The notes under the pieces are model-generated. The model was not told where the DNA came from, did not search any database, and worked only from the letters and a program-made list of their open reading frames with translations. Positions 7,077 through 15,000 of a stretch of 36,318 nt of DNA are shown piece by piece. This DNA comes from Bacteroidales bacterium H5 (lineage in GTDB: Bacteria; Bacteroidota; Bacteroidia; Bacteroidales; Muribaculaceae): NCBI GenBank assembly GCA_001701225.1, contig DAAQ01000027.1, forward strand, positions 1-36,318. The letters run 5' to 3'. Each line of letters opens with the position of its first letter. Positions within the stretch are counted from its first letter, which is position 1. The translations under genes were made by a program, and so were the position numbers.

Positions 7077-8423
7077 ATGGAGACAACAACTATCGACCTG
7101 GGCAGGGAGCCTGTGGGCAAGCTGTTCAGGACATATTTCATCCCTACGCTGCTTGGGATGCTCAGTCTGAGTGTGGTGACGATGGCAGACGGTATTTTCG
7201 TCGGCCAGGGGGTCGGCCCGGCAGGTGTCGCTGCGGTCAATATCATCTGGGCGCCGATGATGTCGGTGATAGGGTTCGGACTGATGTTAGGGATAGGATG
7301 CTCGGTCATCGCCTCGATACGCCTGGCCCATGGCGAGACCGACAAGGCGCGCCTCGGGGTGAGCCACGCCCTGGCCGGAGCCTCTGTCGTGGTAGGACTG
7401 ATAGTGCTCCTGCTCATGGCAAGTCCACGCACCACCGCGCGGTTGCTCGGGTCGTCGGAGAGCCTGCTGGATATGGCCACCGACTATCTGGTGTGGTTTG
7501 CTCCGGCGCTGGTGCTGAACATGTGGAGCATCATCGGACTGTTTGTGGTGAGGCTCGACGGCTCTCCCCGCTTCGCCATGTGGTGCAATGTCGTGCCAGG
7601 ACTGCTCAACATATTTCTTGACTGGCTCTTCGTCTTCCCGCTCGGCATGGGACTGAAGGGTGCTGCCATCGCCACAGCCATCGCGGTCTCGGTGGGCGCG
7701 TTCATGGCCGTGGGCTATCTCGGTTTCTTCGCCCGCACTCTCCGGCTCATCCGCATCAGCCTCTCGGCACAGGGCATCGCCGCAATGGCACGCACGATGC
7801 TATATCAGATGCGCATAGGTGTGTCGGCCTTTCTCGGCGAGGCCACCATGGCCATGGTCATGTTCACGGGCAATCTCGTGTTCATGCACTATATGGGCGA
7901 CGACGGCGTGGCGGCCTTCGGCATAGCGTGCTACTACTGTCCTTTCTTCTTCCTCATAGGCAATGCCATAGCCCAGTCGGCGCAGCCAATCATCAGCTAT
8001 AACTACGGCCTCGGCCTGTGGGAGCGCGTCAAGAGCACCGAGACACTGGCCATAAAGACCGCGCTGGGCTTCGGCATAGTGGTTACGGCGGCGTTCATAG
8101 CCTTTCCGCGTCCTATGGTCGAACTGTTCATCGACATCGACAGCCGTGCCGCCCTCTATGCCGTCAAGGGGCTCCCGATATTCGCGTCATGTGTCGTGTG
8201 CTTCATATTCAACGTCACGGCCATCGGATATTTCCAGAGTGTCGAGCGCGTGGCCCCGTCGGTGTGGTTCGCCCTGCTCAGGGGATTCATCTTCCTCGTC
8301 CCGTCGTTCATATTTATGCCGATGGCCTTCGGCGACACAGGGATATGGCTTGCCGTCGCCGCCAGCGAGCTGCTCACCACCCTGGGCATCATCGGATACT
8401 ATCTCGTGCATCACCGTAAATAA
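7077..8423 (+). CDS. MATE-family multidrug/Na+ antiporter
   Basis: A 448-aa inner-membrane protein with about twelve hydrophobic helices in two homologous halves, the usual size for MATE exporters (PF01554). The N-terminal half includes the family-typical stretch GIFVGQGVGPAGVAAVNI (near residues 40-57) and the following GIGCSVIASIRLAHGE segment. The second half has the matching GIACYYCPFFFLIGNAIAQS segment. The family exports cationic drugs or metabolites using a Na+ or H+ gradient. The substrate here is unknown. The gene has its own promoter 35 bp upstream and faces trigger factor convergently across a shared terminator. The ATG at 7077 is the first in-frame start after the predicted transcription start. 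Confidence 0.92.
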   Translation: METTTIDLGREPVGKLFRTYFIPTLLGMLSLSVVTMADGIFVGQGVGPAGVAAVNIIWAPMMSVIGFGLMLGIGCSVIASIRLAHGETDKARLGVSHALAGASVVVGLIVLLLMASPRTTARLLGSSESLLDMATDYLVWFAPALVLNMWSIIGLFVVRLDGSPRFAMWCNVVPGLLNIFLDWLFVFPLGMGLKGAAIATAIAVSVGAFMAVGYLGFFARTLRLIRISLSAQGIAAMARTMLYQMRIGVSAFLGEATMAMVMFTGNLVFMHYMGDDGVAAFGIACYYCPFFFLIGNAIAQSAQPIISYNYGLGLWERVKSTETLAIKTALGFGIVVTAAFIAFPRPMVELFIDIDSRAALYAVKGLPIFASCVVCFIFNVTAIGYFQSVERVAPSVWFALLRGFIFLVPSFIFMPMAFGDTGIWLAVAASELLTTLGIIGYYLVHHRK

Positions 8424-8442
8424 TCCCGGCTGACAGCATACA

Positions 8443-8480
8443 GAGTGCCCCTGCAAGGCTCAGGCCTTGCAGGGGCACTC
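8443..8480. terminator. Bidirectional terminator between MATE gene and tig
   Basis: GAGTGCCCCTGCAAGGC (8443-8459) and its exact reverse complement (8464-8480) form a perfect 17-bp stem with a 4-nt loop, midway between two convergent genes. On the plus strand it is followed by GTTTCC. Confidence 0.9.
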
Positions 8481-8505
8481 GTTTCCTATCTGCGTGGGGC
8501 GGTTA

Positions 8506-9849
8506 TCAGTTGCCCTGTGCGATTTCCTTGAACTTGTCGAGCGAGACAGTCTCCTTGTCAAGTGTCACAGCCTCCTCGATGGCGGTGTAGAGCTTGGCCG
8601 AGAGAACCTGCTGGGCTATCTGGTTGCGCACCTCATCCTTCTCGAGCTGCTCCTTGGCATAGCGGCTGATGATCTCGTCGTCGAGACCTGCGAGGCCATA
8701 CTGGGCAAACTGGCGGGCGGTGAGTATCTTGGCGGTCTCGAGAATCTCCTCGTCTGTGACCTTGATGTCGAGGTCGGTGAGCAGGTTGTTCTCGATCACC
8801 TCGTGCTTGATGCCGTTGAGCTCGGCGTTATATGCCTCGTCGGCATTCTCGGCCTTGGTGAAGAAGAGCTTCTTGATGGTCTCGGCGGGGAGCACCATGT
8901 CGGCATATTTCTCCATCATGGCCTTGTCGAAGGTGTTGCGGAAGAGGATGTGCGAGTTCTGCTCGAGCTCACCTGCAATCATATCCTTGATGGCTGCGCG
9001 ATACTCCTCCTCGTTGTGCACCTTGTCAGAGCCGAACACCTGGTCATAATACTCCTGGTTGAGCTCTGCGGGGATGTTGACGATAATCTCCGAGATGTTC
9101 ATCTCAAAGTTGCCCTTGACGTCGGGAGCGATAGCCTTGTCGACATGGAGCATCGAGGCAATCTCGCCCGCGTTGCCGCCTGCAGCGTCGTAGGGGTTGA
9201 ATACAACCTTGTCGCCGGGCTTCTTGCCGTCAAAGAGGGCTGTCTGTGCCTTGTCCTTGAAATAGAGCGGGAACACGATGCCGTCGGTCACCTGGATGGC
9301 ACCCTCGTTGGTGTTGACTGTGCCGTCCTCGTTGAGCTGCATGATCGAGCCCTTGACCACGCCATCCTCGGTCATCTCCTCCCCGGGCTTCTGGGTGCCG
9401 AAGCGCTTGCGCAGGTTCTTGTCCTGCTCGTCGACCATCTCGTCGGTAACCTCAATCTCATAGAAGGGATAGTGGTCCTCCTTGCTGGGCTTGATACCCT
9501 CGAGGGTAGGAATGAGGGCGATGTCATATTTGAACTCCTGGTCACCCTCCATCGAAGCCTCCTTGACCTCGACAGGCAGGGGATGACCCATGACATGGAG
9601 CTTGTTCTCGGTGATATAGTCGATGACTGCGCGATATACGGTGTCGTTGATGACGTCGCTGGTCACCTGCTTGCCGAAACGGCGCTTGAGCTCGCCGAAG
9701 GGAACATGGCCCTTGCGGAAACCGGGCAGCTGATGTGTGCGGCCAATCTCCTTGAGCTGTTTGGTGACATCGTCCTTATAGTCGTTCTCGCTCAGGGCCA
9801 CGGTGAGGCGCAGCTCTACGGGCGAAAACTCTTCCTTGCTGATGTTCAT
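8506..9849 (-). CDS. tig: Trigger factor, ribosome-associated chaperone
   Basis: A 447-aa chaperone that binds the ribosome near protein L23 and receives nascent chains. It has the ribosome-docking signature PGFRKGHVP at residues 42-50. The middle region (about 145-240) is where the FKBP-like peptidyl-prolyl isomerase domain lies in the family. Here it is acidic and poorly matched to active FKBP residues, as is common in Bacteroidetes. The C-terminal half is a long helical Glu/Lys-rich chaperone domain. Length fits the family. The start MNISKEEFSPVE is standard. It is a single-gene unit with a probable promoter at 9932-9963 and a shared terminator at 8443-8480. Confidence 0.95.
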   Translation of the reverse strand: MNISKEEFSPVELRLTVALSENDYKDDVTKQLKEIGRTHQLPGFRKGHVPFGELKRRFGKQVTSDVINDTVYRAVIDYITENKLHVMGHPLPVEVKEASMEGDQEFKYDIALIPTLEGIKPSKEDHYPFYEIEVTDEMVDEQDKNLRKRFGTQKPGEEMTEDGVVKGSIMQLNEDGTVNTNEGAIQVTDGIVFPLYFKDKAQTALFDGKKPGDKVVFNPYDAAGGNAGEIASMLHVDKAIAPDVKGNFEMNISEIIVNIPAELNQEYYDQVFGSDKVHNEEEYRAAIKDMIAGELEQNSHILFRNTFDKAMMEKYADMVLPAETIKKLFFTKAENADEAYNAELNGIKHEVIENNLLTDLDIKVTDEEILETAKILTARQFAQYGLAGLDDEIISRYAKEQLEKDEVRNQIAQQVLSAKLYTAIEEAVTLDKETVSLDKFKEIAQGN

Positions 9850-9931
9850 TGTCTCGCTAAAGAATTTATTATCTGAATATTATGATTATGCACATGATGA
9901 GGAGTGACGGCATGCCGCCACAATCTCCGCG

Positions 9932-9963
9932 CAAAATTAACAAAAAATTCCCGAACACGCAAC
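9932..9963 (-). promoter_or_regulatory. Probable promoter of tig
   Basis: On the minus strand, GTTG (9960-9963) and TAATTTTG (9932-9939) are 20 bp apart. The -7 box is a full match and the -33 box keeps TTG. The leader would be about 75 nt. Confidence 0.6.
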
Positions 9964-10017
9964 CCCCGCGCCTCCTAATTGCCGGGCAGCCGCATCAAAA
10001 AATGTGCGGTACGGGCT

Positions 10018-10104
10018 TTACTTACGTGCATGGCCGTTCTCTATCTTCACCGATATGGCAACACCCAATATCACGATTCCGGCCAGTATATAGACTATTA
10101 TCAT
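10018..10104 (-). CDS. Possible 28-aa single-pass membrane peptide
   Basis: An ATG at 10102-10104 opens a 28-codon frame ending in TAA at 10018-10020. The product begins MIIVYILAGIVILGVAIS and continues with a short basic/polar end (KIENGHARK). This is one clean transmembrane helix with a charged C-terminal tail, the usual form of small bacterial membrane proteins. The A-rich sequence before the ATG (ACACAATTAAA) fits Bacteroidetes translation starts, which often lack a Shine-Dalgarno. It lies between tig and the structured RNA, on the same strand as both. No own promoter was found. I know of no matching family. It is too short to be sure it is translated. Confidence 0.45.
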   Translation of the reverse strand: MIIVYILAGIVILGVAISVKIENGHARK

Positions 10105-10334
10105 TTTAATTGTGTTTATGAATACCAGAAGACTTTCTCACCACCATCCATAGAGTGTATGCATTTTCTGTGCGGTGATGAAGGGCATCCGCCCATGCCG
10201 GGCACGCCCCGGCAATGGCGAATGTCGACATGTTTCTCATTTGTATCGGATTGTGTGAGTGTAGCAATGTTTCATAAGCTGATTTAGGGTTTTGCCCCTC
10301 CCGATCCCCGTCGAGGTGTGTTTGACATGGATAC
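10105..10334. other. Non-coding interval between peptide ORF and RNA gene
   Basis: No convincing gene. There are short GC-rich self-complementary stretches around 10187-10213 (for example GCCGGG-CACG-CCCCGGC). Readable frames across it have no recognisable domains and unnatural composition. It may be the leader of the small peptide gene or simple spacer. Confidence 0.4.
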
Positions 10335-10654
10335 AAAAAAGGTGTGAGGATCGCATTTCTGTCTTACCGGTCATTCGGGTCTTGGCATACCTCAGGCAAC
10401 GATAAGACAACAGCCCCACACCGATATGGGTATACGGTCTGTCGGCGCGATACGCCGACAGATGTGTATACACTAACTGATGTGGTGCTATTGTCCTTCC
10501 GTATCTCAAAGCCTGAGTTTCTAACTGCCAAGTTCGAATGACTGAGATAAGAATTTCAATAACACCTTCGGGGCCGTGACGCAGGTTGTAGGCATGACCC
10601 CTGTCGATAAAATAACGGAACAGCATGGCCTCTGCCTTCAATCGGCTGTTCCGA
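10335..10654 (-). ncRNA. Probable structured non-coding RNA, about 320 nt
   Basis: A full promoter (10658-10689, minus) precedes a highly self-complementary stretch that ends in a hairpin and six U. Stems in plus coordinates: 10645-10653 with 10616-10624 (9 bp, GGAACAGC type); 10596-10601 with 10570-10575 (6 bp, one G-U); 10543-10549 with 10502-10508 (7 bp); 10453-10461 with 10439-10447 (9 bp, 5-nt loop) extended by GTATAC arms (10466-10471/10430-10435); and a closing stem 10414-10422 with 10341-10349 (9 bp, one G-U) directly before the U-run at 10335-10340. Nested inside the closing stem, TGTCTTA pairs with TAAGACA. Hallmarks of RNase P RNA, tmRNA and SRP RNA are not seen. It might be a Bacteroidales 6S-like or another catalogued RNA, or be new. 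An overlapping 134-codon frame exists but looks non-protein-like. Confidence 0.6.
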
Positions 10655-10657
10655 CGG

Positions 10658-10689
10658 CAAAACTAACATATTTTCCGCTATTTTGCAAA
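10658..10689 (-). promoter_or_regulatory. Promoter of the structured RNA
   Basis: On the minus strand TTTG (10686-10689) and TAGTTTTG (10658-10665) are separated by exactly 20 bp, a full consensus match. Transcription would start near 10651-10654, at the base of the first hairpin. Confidence 0.8.
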
Positions 10690-10761
10690 TGATTGATGAA
10701 GATTAATGGTGCTTAGGGGTGTTTTTTTGAAGTAGATCGCCCGCAGACTGAGAAAAATCAT

Positions 10762-10769
10762 TAAATTTG
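10762..10769 (+). promoter_or_regulatory. Possible -7 box of the four-helix-bundle gene
   Basis: TAAATTTG matches TAnnTTTG 34 bp before the ATG at 10804. No TTTG lies at the right distance upstream (the nearest is 32 bp away), so this is only half a promoter. Confidence 0.35.
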
Positions 10770-10803
10770 CAACATTGACATAAGCAACATAAATCTACAG
10801 ACC

Positions 10804-11409
10804 ATGAACACCTTCCTCCCTCCCGCCGGTGGATACCGCAAATTGCGTGCCTTCAGGCTTGCCGAAATCATCTGTGACCTGACGATGATTTTCGCAGAGA
10901 AATTCATACGCCATGGAAGCCGTACACGCGACCAGATAGAACAGGCCGCGCGAAGCGGCAAGCAGAATATCGCCGAGGGGAGCGAGGCATCGCGCACCTC
11001 GAAGGAGACCGAGATAAAGCTGACAAACGTGGCAAAGGCATCTCTCGAGGAACTGCTGCTTGACTATGAGGACTATCTGCGGCAAAACAACATCAGGCAA
11101 TGGGACAAGACCCATCCGCGCACGCTGAGGCTGAGGGAGTATCTGAGGAGCGATGACTTCAGCAATGCGCCGACAAGATTTGCCCACCGGTGGACCGGTG
11201 AGGAATATTGCAACGTGTGCATTACCCTCATCAATCAGACCACCTATCTGCTGAGAAAGCTGATAGAGCGGCAGCAACAACAGTTTCTGGAACAGGGTGG
11301 CATACGTGAGCAGATGTACCGCGCCCGCGTGAGCTATCGGGACAGGACTGGACAGACGAGTCAGACTCGTCCGACAAGTCCGACTCGTCCCAAAGACCCC
11401 CGGGCATGA
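10804..11409 (+). CDS. Four-helix-bundle protein (S23/IVP-like)
   Basis: A 201-aa cytoplasmic protein, mostly alpha-helical. It resembles the 23S-rRNA-intervening-sequence (S23/IVP) four-helix-bundle family, with the typical first-helix to second-helix core TRDQIEQAARSGKQNIAEGS near residues 40-60 followed by SKETEIKLTNVAKASLEELL. The region around residues 110-160 fits the suffix domain seen in longer Bacteroidales members. The family's biological role is unsettled. This copy is free-standing, not inside rRNA. The last 25 or so residues are low-complexity Thr/Ser/Arg/Gln/Pro, encoded by repeated palindromic DNA at 11355-11389, which looks like an invaded or slipped end. It faces the next lipoprotein gene across a strong terminator. 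Confidence 0.8.
   Translation: MNTFLPPAGGYRKLRAFRLAEIICDLTMIFAEKFIRHGSRTRDQIEQAARSGKQNIAEGSEASRTSKETEIKLTNVAKASLEELLLDYEDYLRQNNIRQWDKTHPRTLRLREYLRSDDFSNAPTRFAHRWTGEEYCNVCITLINQTTYLLRKLIERQQQQFLEQGGIREQMYRARVSYRDRTGQTSQTRPTSPTRPKDPRA
11355..11389. repeat. GACTCGTC palindrome/repeat in the 3' end of a gene
   Basis: GACGAGTC-A-GACTCGTC (11355-11371) is a perfect 8-bp palindrome, and a further GACTCGTC follows at 11382-11389. It encodes the low-complexity tail of the four-helix-bundle protein. It may be a scattered genomic repeat that extended the reading frame. Confidence 0.55.
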
Positions 11410-11450
11410 CCACAAAGCCCGCGCATCATGGCGATGTGCGGGCTTTGTGG
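11410..11450. terminator. Bidirectional terminator between convergent genes
   Basis: CCACAAAGCCCGCGCATC (11410-11427) pairs with GATGTGCGGGCTTTGTGG (11433-11450), an 18-bp stem with one G-U and a 5-nt loop, placed just after the four-helix gene stop and before the end of the opposing lipoprotein gene. Confidence 0.9.
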
Positions 11451-11473
11451 TTGACGTGAGGTATGTGCGGGAA

Positions 11474-11977
11474 TTATTTGCCTAAGGCATCCTTTACCTT
11501 GTCTTTGACGTCGTTGGCTGCGCCTACGGTCTTGTCCTTGACATCCTTGGCTGCCTCTACGGTCTTTTCTGTGGCGTCTTTGGCTGCACCGACGGTCTTG
11601 TCCTTGATGTCCGATGCCTTTGCTGCCACGCTGTCTGCTGCGGTCTTGGTGGCGTCGGCAGCCTTGTCGAGAGTGCTGTCGGCCTCGGCCTTGAGACGGT
11701 CAAACACACCTGCGGCAGAGCTGTCCTTGGCCTGGATGACGGGGGCCACCTCGTCGAGGTATGCTGCGGCGGCCTTGTCGTCGCCCTTCTTCACGAGCTT
11801 GTCAGCATATTCCTGAGCCTGCTTGACATAGATGCGGAGACTGTCGGGATCCGAGCAGTTCTCGATTTTGGCCTTGATGGCCGCTCCCTCGTCTTCGGCT
11901 TTCTTCTCCGACACCGAGCATGATGTTGCTGCGGCCATGGCTGCAAGCACCGCAAATGATAAAATCAGCTTTTTCAT
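11474..11977 (-). CDS. Lipoprotein with LEA-like helical repeats
   Basis: A 167-aa lipoprotein. The signal peptide has an MKK start and a hydrophobic core, with lipobox TSC and Cys20. The mature part is almost all Ala, Lys, Asp, Glu, Thr and Val. Residues about 100-165 contain repeated KDKTVGAAKD / EKTVEAAKD / KDKTVGAAND units, close to the 11-residue amphipathic repeat of group 3 LEA and apolipoprotein-like proteins. The corresponding DNA shows tandem repeats around 11500-11620. Such proteins are often stress-protective or membrane-associated amphipathic helices. No enzyme motif is present. It lies downstream of porU on the same strand, with a gap of about 86 bp in which no standard promoter was found. 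Function is unknown beyond an envelope-located helical protein. Confidence 0.8.
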   Translation of the reverse strand: MKKLILSFAVLAAMAAATSCSVSEKKAEDEGAAIKAKIENCSDPDSLRIYVKQAQEYADKLVKKGDDKAAAAYLDEVAPVIQAKDSSAAGVFDRLKAEADSTLDKAADATKTAADSVAAKASDIKDKTVGAAKDATEKTVEAAKDVKDKTVGAANDVKDKVKDALGK

Positions 11978-12063
11978 AGAATTGTCTGTTTATACAAAAA
12001 TGTCACTGATTTTATAATGCCCCGCAGGTTCAAAAGGTTCATGGACTGCAACTTTTTAAGCCA

Positions 12064-15000
12064 TCACATCGGCGCGACGGCAATGCGTCTTGTCGCCGAC
12101 GACGGACTCGAGCTGTCGGTGGTCACTGTGGCCTTGTAGAGATAGATGCCGCGTCCCACGCGTCCGCCTCCGTTGTCGGTCAGATCCCACCGCACAGGCG
12201 CGGTGGCAAACATGTCGGCCCTCCCCTTGACTGTCGATGTCCACACCCTGCGGCCCGAGAGGTCAAACACCTCGATGGTCACACTGAGCATGGCGTCCGG
12301 GCGGTTGTGGCTGATATAGAAATTGGCCTCGACCGTGGCCGGATTGGCATCGGTATAGACATCGAATATCTTGGGGGCGGCCGTCGGATCAACGAAAAAG
12401 TCAAACTCGGACACGGCGCTGTTGCCGGCCACATCCCACACCTTGAAGATGGCATGGTGCGCCCCTGTCGATATCTCGGGAAGCTGGTAGGCTATCGTTC
12501 CGCCGGGAGTCCCGTCGGCATCTGGAGTGAACGACCCGGAGATGTCGGTGAGGTTGACTGTATTGTCGATGCGGAGGCTCATCTGATGGCCTATGCCGTT
12601 GGCCGCCATGTTTAGGGCCGTGTTGTCGCTGACGCGGGCCAGCAGCATGGGGGTGTCGTTTACGGTATCGCCGCTGCGGAAGGTGTCATGGTTGAGATAG
12701 ATGTACTCGATCTCGGGTGCCACATTGTCGGCTATGGCCTCGTCGGCTATGCCATAGACATAGAGGTCGCGGCTCACGCCAAGGGCCTCGGTGCCGTCGG
12801 TCTCCGAACGTGCATAGAGCGACAGTGTGGCCGGACGGTAGTTGTCGGCAATCTCGGAAGGGAGCACCACCTCGACGCTCCACTTTCCACCCTTCACGGT
12901 GCCACGCCCCGTGAAGAGCCGTTCGCCCTGCTCGTCGGCCACGAATGGCTCGTCATAGTCGCCGCGTATGGTGGCAAACGATGTCTCGGCGTCGTAGAGC
13001 GTCAGGCTCACATATCCGTCAAAGGCATCGGTGCGTGTGCCGTCGGCATCGACCACCGAGCCCGAGAAACGCACTCTCGAGAATGCCTGTATCACTATCG
13101 GGTCTGTGTCCTCGTCATATATCGGCGTCACCTTGATACCGTTCACCGAGTCGAGGGTGACGGTGTTTCCGGGCACCGCGAGGCGCATGGCGGGGTCGCC
13201 CAGCATCACATAGCGCATCTTGTTGTTCTCGTTGAGCGTACGGTTCTTGGCCAGCCTGAGCACCTCGGCCACAGGGCGCATGCGTCCGTCTGAGGTGCGG
13301 GTGAAGAGCTCGGAGCCCATCGTGGCGGCAAAGGGGCCGTTGCGGGCTATCTGCACCGGGCGAACCGCCGCGATACCCCCTATCAGGCCCCCCGACTCCG
13401 AGAGCGTGAGCTGCTGCAGTCCGGCCTCCTCGATGCGGTCCCACTCGACAAACGAGCAGGTGGCACCATAGAAGAACGCGGGCTTCTTGAGATAGAGCCC
13501 CCTGACATCCTGAATGGTGAAGACACCCTCGCCCGAGAGGGCTGTGGGTGACGCATGGCCGATATAGTTCCACCACACGACACCGTCGGAGAGCAACGAG
13601 TGCAGCTTGTCACGTCCGGCTACGGTGACGCCACCCTGCAGGGCATAGGCGTCCAGATATACCTTGCGGTATGTCATATCCTCGCCCGAGCCGTGGCCGC
13701 GCATCGACTCCTCGAGGTCTTCGGTCTGCGACAGGTGTACTCCGTTGTCGCCGTCGTCGGCCAGAAGCAGCACACGGTTGCGCCACTCACCCTCGATAGG
13801 CTTGGTGAGGTACGACTCGAGGCGGTCGGTGAACACCTTGGCCTCGGCAGCCGAGCGGGCCGGTATGCGCCCTACGGCGATGTTCATGACATCGCGCCCG
13901 GTGAGGAGTCCGGCATTGTCATCGAGAAACGCCACGGGGTCGTCCGAGCAATATGAATAGCTCTCGCTGTTGGCCACATCTGTCTGCCATGTCGGCACGA
14001 TTGTAGCCGCGGAGTTGCGCCAGGCCGATGTGAGGCGGCGGTGGTCGTAGGTGACACCTCCCATCAAGAGCAGATATCGCGGCACACGCACCGTGGGGTC
14101 GGCGGCAGAGCGGTCGTAATACATCTTCATCAGGCGGCGGAAGGCGTTATAGTCTGCCGTGCCGGACGAGAATTCGTTATATATCGTCTCGGGTGTAAGC
14201 ACCGCAACCGACAGCGTGTCGGGCTCGGCCGAGTGGAGGGCGGCGATGCGCCGGGCCTGCTCGAGCAGGTCGGGATGCGAGATTATCACCATGTCTGGAT
14301 TCTCGGACCCGTGCAGGTTCTGGTTGCCTACATTGCGGTCGGCGATGCGAGGGGTGAGGAATGTGCCGTTCTCGTTCCACGCCACATAGCTGCGGCGTCC
14401 GTAATAGTCGTTGGTCCATGCCACACCACGGGCCGTCGCCGTCAGGGGCATCCGCACAATGGACTGGGGGGAGGTCACATCCCACACGCGTGTGGACTCG
14501 GTGGCCCCGCCCAGCTCGGGCGATCCGACAGGCATGGTGAACGAGAGTATGCCCGACGAGGGGAGCTCGAGACGGCGCACATAGCAGATCGCGATATTGT
14601 CGAGCGCGGCAACGCGTATGGTGCCGCTCCCCTTGGCCGTGACACCGAGATTCAGTGTCTCGCCCGACGGAGTGAAGGTCTTGCGTATGCGGCAGGTGTC
14701 CGCATCCTCCTTCGAAGCCCTCACGCGGTCTGAAGCCACCGAGGGGAGAGCCGAACCGTTAGCCGTGAAGGACAGTTGTGTCACAGCCGTCGAGGCGGCA
14801 TAGAAGTCGCACTGCATCCACACGTCGGTCCCCTCGACACGTCCGGGCATACGGAAAGTGAACTGCCTGGTGGGGGTGAAGCGGAAATCCTCGCCCAGCA
14901 GAAGATGGCCGCTCTCGAGGGGTGATGTCTCGTCGGTCTCGTGAAACAGCCCCTCGGCAAATGTGGTCAGTGTCTCGCCCTGCGGGGCACGCCCCTCGAC

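Noticed and set aside
8467..9876. 469-codon frame opposite to trigger factor
   Set aside because: It lies fully antisense to tig, is Leu/Val/Gly/His-rich with no domain, and arises from codon bias of the real gene. The same holds for the long antisense frames at 4799-6091 (clpB), 21948-22967 (pectate lyase) and 33965-35452 (ilvD).
9979..10287. 102-aa plus-strand frame downstream of tig
   Set aside because: No promoter, no recognisable domain, and it crosses the small peptide frame and GC hairpins in a non-protein-like way.
10237..10641. 134-aa minus-strand frame after the promoter at 10658
   Set aside because: Composition is rich in His/Tyr/Arg/Thr with no hydrophobic core, and the DNA is dominated by perfect stems and an intrinsic terminator inside the frame. 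An RNA gene explains it better, though translation is not excluded.
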